A stretch of DNA of 64,000 nucleotides from Candidatus Bathyarchaeota archaeon (GCA_018396725.1 JAGTRC010000002.1:1-64000), one strand, 5' to 3'; positions 1 through 8,783 are shown, counted from the stretch's first letter. The notes: generated by a model from the letters alone, not told the origin. A program made the numbers and translations.

Positions 1-1159
1 CGGGTTCCCTGTCGAATGGAGCCTTTAGGACGCCCGCCCCCTTAACGAACTCTGAATATTTCCTGGAGGCCTCCTTCTTGATCTCTTCAAATAACCCAGA
101 GGGTACGATTGCTAGTAGGGATCCTCCCCCGATGAATACTATGCTCTCAGGAGCCAGCCTGTTCCTTATGACGTCAGCAGCTTCCTCCATTCCAAGTTCG
201 ACCATGGCGCTGTAGCCCATTAAACCTTTCAGGGCCTCGGATCTCCTGACTATGTCCTGAATTCCCTGTGCCTCGAGGAGGAGTACCGCTAAAGGCTTCT
301 CATCTATCTTCAACCTTCCTGGGGCATTAAGCAGCTCCCTGTCTAGGGTCTTCCGATACTCTTCATCTACAGGGAGTAAGAGGCGCATGGTTTGGCTTAG
401 CTTCTCCGGCTTCAGCGGAGACTCCGCTTCCAATGTTTCTGCTACTTCGAGGATCCGCTTATCTTTCGTATCCAGGTGTAGCTTCCTTAGGGCTTCCGCC
501 AATCCCTTAGGGTCGGGTGATATGGTGGACCTATCTTGGACAGCTACTTTATCAGCATAGGCTATTACCCATTCCAGCATAGTGGTCGGAGGATGCTCAG
601 AGCCAGCCCCGTAGTGGTGTTTCGAAGCCAGCTCCGCCAACTCCTTTGAGAGAGCCCCGAACCCCATGTCAGATAGAAACTTCTCCACAACTTCCCTAGT
701 CTTTAATTCATGATCTTGTAAGGGCTTCCCGGCGTCGTGAAGGAGGCACGCCAACCTTACAACCTGTATCAGGCCTGCCGCATCGTTTAGGAGGCTTTCA
801 AGCTCTTTGCCTTTATATTCTTTCGCGAAATCTATCCCTTCTAAGCGGCATTCCACCGCCAAGGCTACACCTATAGTTGAAGTCGCGATGGCGTGATCGG
901 CTAGGCTTGAAAAGAATCCCGGGAAAGAGTTTTGGGCGGGTATTTCACTCCAATAACTTCTCGGGAGCTCTTCCACCAAGTAGTCGCATATGATTTTAAG
1001 CTTCCCCACATCATCTTTACCCTTTAACTCTCCCCTTATCTCCTGAACCGCCTCGTTAAGGAACCTGTAAGTGTATTGCTTCCATGAATCCCTGTAAGGA
1101 ACCTTCTTAATCTCAAAAGTTAAAGGGTCTACGAGCGTCAGCTCCTCCATCATCTTCAT
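1..1159 (-). CDS. cas10: Cas10, type III CRISPR large subunit (N-terminal part, cut by window edge)
   Basis: Reading the minus strand from ATG 1159 (GAGAGG ribosome-binding site just upstream) gives 386 residues that run off the window start. The first ~210 residues form an HD phosphohydrolase domain, with a DH pair at 88-89, LLHDAGKP at 139-146 (HD 141-142), HH at 180-181 and AD at 201-202. Residues 295-352 (EAQGIQDIVRRS, then FIGGGSLLAIVP) match the first palm region of Cas10/Csm1/Cmr2. In this family Cas10 is the signature subunit of the RNA-targeting type III complex; HD cleaves DNA and the palm makes cyclic oligoadenylate. The second palm with GGDD would lie outside the window, so cOA synthesis cannot be judged. 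The stop of the upstream CARF gene is 14 nt away, so the two are probably cotranscribed. Confidence 0.88.
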   Translation of the reverse strand, partial: MKMMEELTLVDPLTFEIKKVPYRDSWKQYTYRFLNEAVQEIRGELKGKDDVGKLKIICDYLVEELPRSYWSEIPAQNSFPGFFSSLADHAIATSTIGVALAVECRLEGIDFAKEYKGKELESLLNDAAGLIQVVRLACLLHDAGKPLQDHELKTREVVEKFLSDMGFGALSKELAELASKHHYGAGSEHPPTTMLEWVIAYADKVAVQDRSTISPDPKGLAEALRKLHLDTKDKRILEVAETLEAESPLKPEKLSQTMRLLLPVDEEYRKTLDRELLNAPGRLKIDEKPLAVLLLEAQGIQDIVRRSEALKGLMGYSAMVELGMEEAADVIRNRLAPESIVFIGGGSLLAIVPSGLFEEIKKEASRKYSEFVKGAGVLKAPFDREP

Positions 1160-1173
1160 CCTCTCTCCATAAA

Positions 1174-1930
1174 CTACATGGATTCCAAAACTTTAGCGAA
1201 CGCCCTCCCCTCATCCGTGACGTATATCCTCCTGGATGAAGTCCTCACAAGATTGGAGGATTCAAGTCCTTCGATCACGTCTAGGGGTAGAGGGCTGCGA
1301 ATCCTTTCCACAGCCCTGCCCTGCCCGAGAAGCTTTACCACATCGTTCAATACGCTTCTGGGATACGGGATTACGGGGATCCTGATCACCGTGTAGGCTG
1401 AGATCGGGGGGAACATCAACGGGTCGAAGGCCTCCTTGTGGGCTTCGTAGTAGGCTTCCTTATCTTCGGCTTCGGCGAGCTCCTTTATCTCGTGTCTGAG
1501 CCTTTCAAGCTGGATGTTGAAGGACTTCACGTCGGGCATTATTATGTGGAAGACGCCGTTCACCCCGAAGTATTGAGCTATGAGCGAGAGGGTTATGCAC
1601 ATATCCTTCCTGCCGCCCGCCACGCACAGGTATATGAGGTCCGCCTTGTGGACTTCCCTCTGATCCCTCAGTATCCTGGCGGAGGCCCTCATGAACTCGA
1701 GGTTATCCTATATCGCTGAACGGGAGCTCGACCACGTGGAGGTGTACGTGGGGGTACCTCCTCCTCAAAGCGGCGGCTATGAGCTCCACCCCCTCCAGGA
1801 CCATTGGCTCCCTCGTGGCTATGACGGTGAGGTCCGTCACTCTCTTGTCCAGGAAGCCTTCCACGTACTGGATGAACTCGGTGACCACCGGGGGGCTCGT
1901 GCCCACGGGGGCGATCACGGAGACCTTCAA
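1174..1930 (-). pseudogene. CARF-wHTH protein (Csx14/Csa3-like) broken by a one-base frameshift
   Basis: The first reading frame (ATG 1930) gives 75 residues beginning MKVSVIAPVGTSPPVVTEF, a CARF N-terminus, and stops at TAA 1703-1705. Skipping one G at 1706-1708 continues as DNLEFMRASARI and the rest of the protein. The second part has a CARF motif (VAGGRKDMCITL) and a C-terminal winged helix (LPLDVIEGLESSNLV to the end). The joined product would be ~251 residues, a normal size for CARF-wHTH proteins. CARF domains bind cyclic oligoadenylate made by Cas10, so this would be a ligand-controlled regulator or ring nuclease beside cas10. An assembly error, a true pseudogene and a programmed shift cannot be told apart here. 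Its own promoter region lies at 2000-2040. Confidence 0.75.
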
Positions 1931-1999
1931 GGGTCAATCCTCACATGAACCTTCGTCTAGGGGATGCCCCCATAGCTTTCCTTATAGGATCCGGATTCC

Positions 2000-2040
2000 A
2001 ACTTATACATATTATAAGGAACCTCGGCCTAGTATAAGTT
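2000..2040 (-). promoter_or_regulatory. Promoter with 9-bp inverted repeat upstream of the CARF-cas10 genes
   Basis: AACTTATAC at 2000-2008 and GTATAAGTT at 2032-2040 are exact reverse complements offset by 32 bp. Between them lies an AT-rich TATA-like stretch (ATATTATAAGG). The only minus-strand gene downstream is the CARF-wHTH/cas10 pair starting at 1930. A dyad around a TATA box suggests an operator, perhaps for the CARF-wHTH protein itself; the ligand and protein are inferred. Confidence 0.45.
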
Positions 2041-2044
2041 CCGT

Positions 2045-2671
2045 CTATTCATTACTTAAGACTTTCGCCACCATGCGCTTCAAGATCCTGAGACACCCCA
2101 CGCTATCCTCAATATTGTAGATCACCGGTTTAACGTCCCCGTCGGAGAGGAATCCCTGGAAGGCCTCGTGGTAATTTGATCCGTCCACGTCCTCCACCAG
2201 CCTCCCTAAACCTAGGAGGCCCTCCACGCTCTTCTGACGGTAGCTTGGGAGGTCCATCCACATCCTTCTCGCAAGCCTGTAAACGTCCAGGCTCCTATAG
2301 CCCGCATAGGCTTCTTTGAAGTCTAACCCGTATAGGGATGCACGATAGGCCGTGTAGGGTAGGTCGAACCTCTCCCCGTTATAAGTCACCAGGCTGCCGC
2401 TTAAACAGCCCAGGTAGTCCCTTAGAAGCCTTAGAAGGGCCTCCTCCATCTCGGGCGGGAATGTCATCGATACTAGAACTAATCCACGGCTCATGTCGAA
2501 GGATGGGGAGATCGCCAGCGTAGCCGTGACTATTGGGTCCCGCCTATCAGCCGGGAACCCGTAAGGACTATAAGTTTCAACGTCGAACCCAACCATGGGA
2601 CCATCGAACCTAAACACGTCCGCATCTATGAGGGATGAGCCACCTCTAAACAATTTCACGAGATCAGCCAT
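2045..2671 (-). CDS. RNase H-like 3'-5' exonuclease (DnaQ/PolB exonuclease type)
   Basis: A 208-residue protein with the three exonuclease motifs in order: FDVET at 29-33 (catalytic D30, E32), YNGERFD at 97-103 (D103) and YNIED at 185-189 (D189). This pattern is typical of DEDDy exonucleases related to the proofreading domain of family B polymerases (YprB-like ribonuclease H fold). Its substrate is unknown. ATG 2671 is preceded by an in-frame TTG at 2674 that could also start. It lies upstream of the CARF-cas10 genes on the same strand with 114 nt and a separate promoter between them, and is divergent from the wHTH-CARF gene. A role in CRISPR defence is inferred from position only. Confidence 0.8.
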   Translation of the reverse strand: MADLVKLFRGGSSLIDADVFRFDGPMVGFDVETYSPYGFPADRRDPIVTATLAISPSFDMSRGLVLVSMTFPPEMEEALLRLLRDYLGCLSGSLVTYNGERFDLPYTAYRASLYGLDFKEAYAGYRSLDVYRLARRMWMDLPSYRQKSVEGLLGLGRLVEDVDGSNYHEAFQGFLSDGDVKPVIYNIEDSVGCLRILKRMVAKVLSNE

Positions 2672-2863
2672 CAAGATCCATCACCCCGCAGGTGTTATCT
2701 CTAGGGAGGGATTGAAAGGTTCCTCCACAATCAAGAATCATAACCGTCCGGAACATATGTTAACGTTGCCGTGAACGAGTTCAGCTGAGACGGAGCTACA
2801 CGTGAACTCCCGGGATAAGCCTAAAGATAAATAGCTGTACAGCGCCTCTTTAACCCGGGTGGA

Positions 2864-3616
2864 ATGGTGTTAGACTCCCGTATGGATCTCCCAGATTATA
2901 AAGGTTTGGAGAGGTGTAGGCGTAGGTACATCAAGAGGATACTCCGCATCCTCTTGGAGGAGGGAGGGGAGCTCCGCTTCAGCGATTTCCAGGCGGAGCT
3001 GGGGCTCTCCGCTAGCGAGAAGTCCACGCTCCATAATAACCTGGATTCCCTCAGGAGCCTAGGCTTCGTAACCGGGGATAAGAGGGGCCCCATAAGGCTG
3101 AAATGGAGGACCCCCCTATGCTTCATAGCCGGCACCCCCAACATCCCATACGCCTACCTGGGCCTTCTAGGGGTTAAGGATGAAAGGGAGGTATCCGAGA
3201 CCGAGACAGCCGTCAGGATCCTCGAATCCTCCGGGATCGCCTTCGAAAGGATAGTCGTGGTCACAACCCAGGAGGCTGTAGGATCATGGTCCAACTCCAT
3301 GGATCCGGAGCTCGCATCTAAGATAGAATGGCATACCCTCAGGAGGGAAGAACTCAACAGGATAGAGAGTGTCAGGGACAAGGTTAAACCTAAACTATTG
3401 GAGCTCATGAGGGAGTTCAACGTGGTAATGGACTGCACATCCGGGACGAGGCCGGCCGGTATAGCCTTCTACAACCTAGCCATACAGCACATGGTCCCAT
3501 TAATATACGTGTACGAGCCTGAGAAGGAGCTGATATGGCTCATATCGAGGGAAGATCTAGAAAGAGATTTGAGATATCTCTTCAAATCAGAGCCTACCCG
3601 GGCCTCTCCATCCTGA
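2864..3616 (+). CDS. wHTH-CARF protein, putative cyclic-nucleotide-responsive regulator
   Basis: 250 residues. Residues ~20-80 form a winged helix-turn-helix (KRILRILLEEGGELRFSDFQ, then LHNNLDSLRSLGFV). Residues ~85-235 form a Rossmann-like CARF/DUF1887-type domain with the diagnostic DCTSGTRPAGI at 190-200. CARF domains sense cyclic oligoadenylates in type III systems. Here the DNA-binding domain is N-terminal, the reverse of the CARF-wHTH gene at 1.2-1.9 kb. A TATA-like AAGATAAATA lies ~35 nt upstream of ATG 2864, and GGGTGGA precedes the start. It sits between the type III genes and the type I operon and could regulate either. No HEPN RxxxxH-type nuclease domain is visible, which argues against a Csx1/Csm6 effector. 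Confidence 0.78.
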   Translation: MVLDSRMDLPDYKGLERCRRRYIKRILRILLEEGGELRFSDFQAELGLSASEKSTLHNNLDSLRSLGFVTGDKRGPIRLKWRTPLCFIAGTPNIPYAYLGLLGVKDEREVSETETAVRILESSGIAFERIVVVTTQEAVGSWSNSMDPELASKIEWHTLRREELNRIESVRDKVKPKLLELMREFNVVMDCTSGTRPAGIAFYNLAIQHMVPLIYVYEPEKELIWLISREDLERDLRYLFKSEPTRASPS

Positions 3617-3687
3617 AGCTGTGAAAAATCCATTAAGCTGCCTTCCGGGGCTCCACTCTTATTTTAGTAGGGGTACGCCTCGAAGCA

Positions 3688-3750
3688 ATAGATATCTATA
3701 GTAAGAGTGAGGCATCATAAAATTTTTATTCATTTCTAGATATTATATAG
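3688..3750 (+). promoter_or_regulatory. Promoter of the type I cas operon with 12-bp palindrome
   Basis: A TATA box (TATTATATAG, 3741-3750) lies ~25-30 nt before ATG 3773, so the mRNA is probably leaderless or nearly so. A perfect 12-bp palindrome, ATAGATATCTAT at 3688-3699, lies about 45 bp upstream of the TATA box and is a candidate regulator site. Protein binding is inferred. Confidence 0.5.
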
Positions 3751-3772
3751 TTCCGCAGGGAAGGTTTTGTAG

Positions 3773-4096
3773 ATGTATGATGAAATATATAATTGGGCCT
3801 ACGCTGTAGGTAGAACCATTCTGGAACAAAGCGATAAGGGCGACGACCTACTCAGGGCCCTAATCTTCAATATTAGGGGGGAAGACCTTCCAGGAAGATT
3901 CCTTGAGAAACTTTCCAGCAGATTAACAGAGTATAAGACTAATAGGAATATAGGCATAGATTTATCGATGCAGAGGAGATTATTCGAGAAAAAATGGTAT
4001 GGCGACAGCTTCAGGTATATGAAATCCGCTGTGTTATCTGGGCTATTAAACTCCCTTGGAGCCAGAACTCAGAGAAAGGAGGAGGCTTCCTCTTGA
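3773..4096 (+). CDS. Putative small subunit (Cas11/Csa5-like) of a type I Cascade
   Basis: A 107-residue, highly charged, helix-rich protein with no recognised motif. It is the first gene of a tightly packed cas operon; its TGA overlaps the TTG start of cas7 (TTGA, 4093-4096). In type I-A operons the small subunit Csa5 occupies this position before cas7, and its size (~100-150 residues) fits. The assignment rests on size, composition and gene order, not on a sequence match that can be seen by eye. It could instead be an unrelated accessory protein. Confidence 0.5.
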   Translation: MYDEIYNWAYAVGRTILEQSDKGDDLLRALIFNIRGEDLPGRFLEKLSSRLTEYKTNRNIGIDLSMQRRLFEKKWYGDSFRYMKSAVLSGLLNSLGARTQRKEEASS

Positions 4097-5025
4097 ACAA
4101 CTCGAAGACGAAAACGGTTCAGGTATCCATCTTAACGAGAATATATGGAAACGTTAACGCCGACGAGGTGATAGGCACCAGGGTTACCTTAAAGAAGATG
4201 TACTCAACAACTGGCGAGGTGCTTCCCTTCGTCTCAGCAAGGGCCATAAAATACTCTATAAGACAAGCCTTAAAGGAGAGGGGCTACGAGGTAGATCCGT
4301 TCGTAGAGGACCCCAAGGCTACGGAAGCCCTAAGGTTGAGAGACTCAGGTAGACCGGATAAGTATATAGATAACGACCTCTTCGGCTACATGGTGACCAT
4401 GGGGAGACGGGAGCAAGCTGTTAGGAGGCAGGCTCCCATATCCTTCTCCTACCTTAAAGCTTTGAAGGACACTTCCATAGTCACCGAGTTCGCGGCCAGG
4501 TTTCCCAGGAGCTTAGAGACGGGGTCAAACCCGGTTCCCTTCGAAGTAGAGGTGGCAGACTTTCTAGGCAAGCTGAACTGCCTCATCTATGATTACATAG
4601 GGGACTTCTCAGGGGATAAAAGGCAGCCTGGAGCCCCCGCAGATCTCCCCGAGAGGCTTCCAGATGGAGAGCGTAAAAGGAGGCTAAGGGATTTCCTCGA
4701 AATCCTGTTAACGCCTGCTTACGTGCTACCGCGGAGAACCAACTCCCTTAACCTCCCAGAATACTATGCATCCCTGGTAACGCTATCTCATGGACCTTTA
4801 CCCATCTATCAATACTTGGACTACGATTTCGAAGAGGAGATGGTGGATCCTGATAAGCTTGAAGGAATTAAAAATTTGAGGCCTTTCGCCGATGGGACTT
4901 GCCGAGCCTTCTTAATAGACTATAAAGGAGTAGTGAAAGATAGCCGAGGCATAAAAGTCTCCAGCCTAAACGAAGTTATAGATGAAATATTAAACTTTTA
5001 CTTTAAGTCGGAAAAAGAGACATGA
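4093..5025 (+). CDS. cas7: Cas7 (DevR/Cst2-like) CRISPR backbone subunit
   Basis: 310 residues from TTG 4093, which overlaps the upstream stop and follows a GGAGG site at 4081. The N-terminus (VQVSILTRIYGNVNADEVIG, then GEVLPFVSARAIKYSIRQAL) matches the RAMP-fold Cas7/DevR family. Cas7 polymerises along the crRNA to form the backbone of the Cascade complex. The NADEVIG region and the following 'SARAIKYSIR' segment look more like I-B Cst2/DevR than Sulfolobus Csa2. It is followed by cas5 with an ATGA overlap at 5022-5025, a sign of translational coupling and fixed stoichiometry. Confidence 0.85.
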   Translation: MNNSKTKTVQVSILTRIYGNVNADEVIGTRVTLKKMYSTTGEVLPFVSARAIKYSIRQALKERGYEVDPFVEDPKATEALRLRDSGRPDKYIDNDLFGYMVTMGRREQAVRRQAPISFSYLKALKDTSIVTEFAARFPRSLETGSNPVPFEVEVADFLGKLNCLIYDYIGDFSGDKRQPGAPADLPERLPDGERKRRLRDFLEILLTPAYVLPRRTNSLNLPEYYASLVTLSHGPLPIYQYLDYDFEEEMVDPDKLEGIKNLRPFADGTCRAFLIDYKGVVKDSRGIKVSSLNEVIDEILNFYFKSEKET

Positions 5026-5687
5026 AAGCCGCGATAGTAAGTATATCCTTCTACGAGGCTTTCTTTAAGGTTCATTACACTAAAGGGTTTAGACTTACAT
5101 ACCCATTGCCGTTGCCCACGTCTGTAGCAGGAATCTTCGGCTCAATGCTGGGAGTAGATAGAGAAGACCTGAAAGTCGAGTTTAAGGATCTATATTTCGG
5201 CGCAGCACTGAAAAATTATGATGGAATAATAGTTGAGAATGAAACTTTTATACAATATAAGGGTGCAAAGGTTGAGAAGGGAGTCGTCCGCGCCCAGGTG
5301 ATTAACCATCCCAGCTATCTACTAGTCATGGCAGGTGGAGACGCCAAGATAAATCAATATTACAATTTTCTAGAAGGTAGGGGCCTCGTATATCTCCCCT
5401 ATGGAGGGCAGAACGATTTCTTCGTCGAGGATATAAGCCTGATGGGCTTTTCAGATGTAGTTGAGGGAGTCCTTGTAGGGAACTACGCCCCTCAAGACAT
5501 GGTTGAGAGGATAGAATCGAAAGAAGCGGTGCTCAGCATCCTTCCAGTAATGCATAATTACTCAGAAAATCCCAACTTCTACTTCATGTTAGAAGGTACT
5601 CTTAGGCTTAAGAGACCTGTGAAAACCGTGGAGAAGGGCGTTAATATAGCGGTATTCCCGCTTGAGATGTTCAAGCTTGTCTGCTAA
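5022..5687 (+). CDS. cas5: Cas5 CRISPR subunit
   Basis: 221 residues. The N-terminus SFYEAFFKVHYTKGFRLTYP, followed by LPLPTSVAGIFGSMLG, is typical of Cas5 RAMP proteins, which cap the 5' handle of the crRNA in type I Cascade. The gene overlaps cas7 by four bases and the next gene, cas3, overlaps or directly abuts its stop. Length is normal for Cas5 of I-A/I-B systems. No catalytic site is expected, since crRNA processing here is probably done by the separate Cas6 at 8.8-9.6 kb. Confidence 0.85.
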   Translation: MKAAIVSISFYEAFFKVHYTKGFRLTYPLPLPTSVAGIFGSMLGVDREDLKVEFKDLYFGAALKNYDGIIVENETFIQYKGAKVEKGVVRAQVINHPSYLLVMAGGDAKINQYYNFLEGRGLVYLPYGGQNDFFVEDISLMGFSDVVEGVLVGNYAPQDMVERIESKEAVLSILPVMHNYSENPNFYFMLEGTLRLKRPVKTVEKGVNIAVFPLEMFKLVC

Positions 5688-7806
5688 ATATGTGAAATGC
5701 ACCATATGGAACTCTAAAAATCTGAAATATTCACATGAAGGGAAGAAACTTTCAGAGCATATAGAGGAAGTAAAGGATCTTCTAAAGAAGTTCCTAGATT
5801 TCTACGGAGGCTTCAACGAACTCCATTACAAGATAGCCGACTACTTAGCGGAATACCACGACTACGGTAAACTATGCAACAGGTGGAGCCTAGATGAGGG
5901 TGAGAGGCCGCCCCCGCATTCTCCATGGTCGGTTCAATGGCTTATGGATAACCGAAAACTGTTAGGTGAGAGCGATGAAAGCAAAAAGTTAACCTATATT
6001 CTCTGGTACTTCATTCTAAAACATCATTCAAAGCTAACCGGAGCCATCCCCATCGACGCATATAACCCTCTGGCATCCATCGTCAGGAAGCTAGTATCCG
6101 ATACCAACTTTATCAATTTTAAAGGAAAGATCGATCTAGTGGACGTATTCGGATTCTTCAAGATAGCTGACGTCCTCTCGGCTAGCGGCGAAAAATACAC
6201 ACCAAGTTCTCCCATGATAGATGAGGAGCGAATAAAGAAGATTATAGGCGACAAAATAGACGAGGAAAGATGGCTCCAGCAGCTGGAGCTAAAGAAAATA
6301 GGGGATCTGGGCCTCCTTAGAGCTTATACGGGATGGGGGAAGACCACGGCCTCCCTGCTATTCTTCATAAATAAACATGTGAGAAAGGCTTTCTATCTCC
6401 TTCCCACGATCACTGCTATAAACAAGTTTTATGAGAAGGTGTCGCAGAGCTTCCCGAATGAAGTGGGCAAATACTTTTACTTATATGACGCTGAGCTAAC
6501 CGAAAAAGATGAGGAGATCGATAGGCTAAACGAGATGTTCTTCGCGGAATATTTCCTGTCCCCGATCACAATTACCACAATAGATCAATTTCTCTTAGCC
6601 TTCCTGCAATATAGCAGGTATCATACCAAGAGAGGCATGTTTAGAAAAGCCGGCATAATCCTCGACGAGGTACATCTACTCAATCCATTAATGTTAATAC
6701 TTACCACATACTTCATCCGCAGATACTTGCCATTTTACCAGATGCGCATACTTTTAATGTCGGCAACCATGCCCGAGGCACTAAGCAAATACTTCAAAAT
6801 TAATCTAGAAATCCCCGATGGAAGCTTCTTGGACTACTCAGAGGAGTATAGTAAACGTAGGAGAGTTATGCTGGAATACATCCCAAAAACCATCGAGAGA
6901 GAAATAGATGAGATAGTAAAGCGTGCAGATAAACCAGATAAGAAAACACTAATAATATTAAATACAGTGGACAAAGCCGTGGAATTGGCCAGGATCCTGA
7001 AGGAGAAGATGCCTTCAAAGAAGATAATTCTCTTGCACTCCAGGTTCATGTATAGGGATAGGAGGAGCAAGGAAGATGAAATCGAAAAGGAAAAAGGATC
7101 GTCCCACATACTAATCTCGACGCAGATAAGTGAAGTTTCGCTCGACATATCCTATGATCTACTATTCACCGAGATCTCGCCTCTAGCGTCTATGATTCAG
7201 AGGTTCGGTAGGGTTAACAGATACGGAAGAAAAACTGATAGCGTAAACGCCTACTTATACGAGCCAACCATAGACGATGAATTCTATTATCCTTACTCCC
7301 CAGGGGAGATAGAGACGGCGAGAAAAGTCATTAGGGAGTTGGAAGGAGAAGCCCTCTCCGATGAGAGGCAGCTCCTCGCTGTCTTTGATCTAGAATATAC
7401 TTATGAAGATCTGATGGAGGAGGTTAGGAAGGCTGAAGGACAAGTTAACTTGAGAGCCTTCGAGGACGTATTAGACTTCTTTTTCTCCTTGGACATAGGG
7501 GAGGATAAACTACTAAGAATTTTGAATTATAGAAGTTCGTTCAGCTCCCTCATAGTACCGGATCCGAAGTGCGTGGAAGATAAGGTCCTTAACTCATACT
7601 TAGAACATTTATTGTCCATGGACTTAAAAGTTGGAGAGTTCGGAGAGAGAAGGGCCAAAATAGCTAAAATAAAGGATGTTTCAGTTCCAGTCCCCTTGTG
7701 GTGGATCAGAAAAGATGAAATCGTTAGAGATTCACCCTACCCAGTACTCAGATTTAAAGACAAGATTTACAATAGATACTTTGGACTAATAAAGAGGGAA
7801 CGCTGA
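5662..7806 (+). CDS. cas3: Cas3 HD nuclease-helicase
   Basis: About 704-714 residues. The N-terminal HD domain shows YSHEGKKLSEH, EYHDYGKL (HD pair) and KHHSKL. The superfamily 2 helicase follows, with Walker A-like AYTGWGKTTAS, DEVH box (LDEVHLL), SAT motif (LLMSATMP), and the C-terminal RecA motif (QRFGRVNRYG). Cas3 is recruited by Cascade to nick and degrade target DNA. Starts at TTG 5662 or 5677, or GTG 5692 (5 nt after the cas5 stop), are all possible; the family start supports 5677-5692. Type I-A systems usually split HD and helicase into two genes, whereas here they are fused as in I-B. Its stop overlaps the ATG of the next gene (TGATG). Confidence 0.92.
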   Translation: MRCSSLSAKYVKCTIWNSKNLKYSHEGKKLSEHIEEVKDLLKKFLDFYGGFNELHYKIADYLAEYHDYGKLCNRWSLDEGERPPPHSPWSVQWLMDNRKLLGESDESKKLTYILWYFILKHHSKLTGAIPIDAYNPLASIVRKLVSDTNFINFKGKIDLVDVFGFFKIADVLSASGEKYTPSSPMIDEERIKKIIGDKIDEERWLQQLELKKIGDLGLLRAYTGWGKTTASLLFFINKHVRKAFYLLPTITAINKFYEKVSQSFPNEVGKYFYLYDAELTEKDEEIDRLNEMFFAEYFLSPITITTIDQFLLAFLQYSRYHTKRGMFRKAGIILDEVHLLNPLMLILTTYFIRRYLPFYQMRILLMSATMPEALSKYFKINLEIPDGSFLDYSEEYSKRRRVMLEYIPKTIEREIDEIVKRADKPDKKTLIILNTVDKAVELARILKEKMPSKKIILLHSRFMYRDRRSKEDEIEKEKGSSHILISTQISEVSLDISYDLLFTEISPLASMIQRFGRVNRYGRKTDSVNAYLYEPTIDDEFYYPYSPGEIETARKVIRELEGEALSDERQLLAVFDLEYTYEDLMEEVRKAEGQVNLRAFEDVLDFFFSLDIGEDKLLRILNYRSSFSSLIVPDPKCVEDKVLNSYLEHLLSMDLKVGEFGERRAKIAKIKDVSVPVPLWWIRKDEIVRDSPYPVLRFKDKIYNRYFGLIKRER

Positions 7807-8783
7807 TGAGCTACGAAGCACAACTTGATGAATTCTTCGGGGATGCAAAAAACAGGAGCTACGCAGCCAGCATAATTAACAAGCTCACTGCACAGCATAA
7901 GCATGGCTTAATCGCGGAAATAAGGGATAGAGGCCAGGCTGAAATGGCCGATAGAATCCGCGAGATAGTTGAATACTTGGTTAATGATGCTATCAAGGGG
8001 AGGCGATATACCAGTTCCGTGCTACCTACGATAGTATCGCCACAACTAGCACCGAACTTCTGGTTTAAAAACGAGAAAAAACCAACCAGAGAGGAAGTCT
8101 ACCGGCTGCTTCACCTGATCCTGACCGGCCTTTATAGAGGCAGCTATGTAGTTAACTTGGACAACGCAAAGCCTACTCTTAGAGAAGATTTCAGAAAGTC
8201 TCTCATCCAAGAGAATATACTCATATTCCCAGAAGGGGGTGTAGGGGGAGGGGTCAACATAAAGAAAATATTCACGCAACTAAATTTAGCCAGGTTCCCC
8301 GTCGTAGAGTTCGGCTTTACCCTCTTAATTTTATCATGTTTCGTTAAATGGTTAAAAAATAAGGTAGAAAAGCCCGAATTCCTGAAAAGGGTAGAAGAAA
8401 TGGGCCTCCCCCAAATCATATCTGACATAGGGGTCGACGATTCGTTGTCGTTGGTATTTTTTAACATCCCTAGGCAGAAGAAGGAGATGCACATCTTTCC
8501 TCGCCTCAAAGATTTCATAGCTAGATGGTACCACGACTTTCTAACCGGAGCAGAAGACATTGACTTACTACTCTTCTTATCCTCATTATATATAGTGGAC
8601 GAGAATTTCAAAGAAATCTCCGATGCGGTCATGAATAAATTCATCTACTACCTCTTGAGAGGTCACATCAACGGCGAACTCCTAGTAGATATGATCAACA
8701 TTAAAATCAAACATGAGTTGGAAGAAAGGAGAAGGGGCATATATCCTATACAGAGAGTAAGGGAGATCCTACGTAGAATCTAA
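7806..8783 (+). CDS. Putative compact Cas8-type large subunit
   Basis: 325 residues; no motif can be recognised by eye. The gene begins inside the cas3 stop codon and is last in the operon, exactly where cas8a2 (Csa4) lies in type I-A operons, and its length is near that of Csa4 (~350) but well below I-B Cas8b (~500-600). Large subunits diverge very fast, so lack of recognisable motifs is expected. A large subunit would recognise the PAM and connect Cascade to Cas3. Its 3' end overlaps that of cas6 by 15 bp, tail to tail. An unrelated accessory protein is the alternative. Confidence 0.5.
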   Translation: MSYEAQLDEFFGDAKNRSYAASIINKLTAQHKHGLIAEIRDRGQAEMADRIREIVEYLVNDAIKGRRYTSSVLPTIVSPQLAPNFWFKNEKKPTREEVYRLLHLILTGLYRGSYVVNLDNAKPTLREDFRKSLIQENILIFPEGGVGGGVNIKKIFTQLNLARFPVVEFGFTLLILSCFVKWLKNKVEKPEFLKRVEEMGLPQIISDIGVDDSLSLVFFNIPRQKKEMHIFPRLKDFIARWYHDFLTGAEDIDLLLFLSSLYIVDENFKEISDAVMNKFIYYLLRGHINGELLVDMINIKIKHELEERRRGIYPIQRVREILRRI

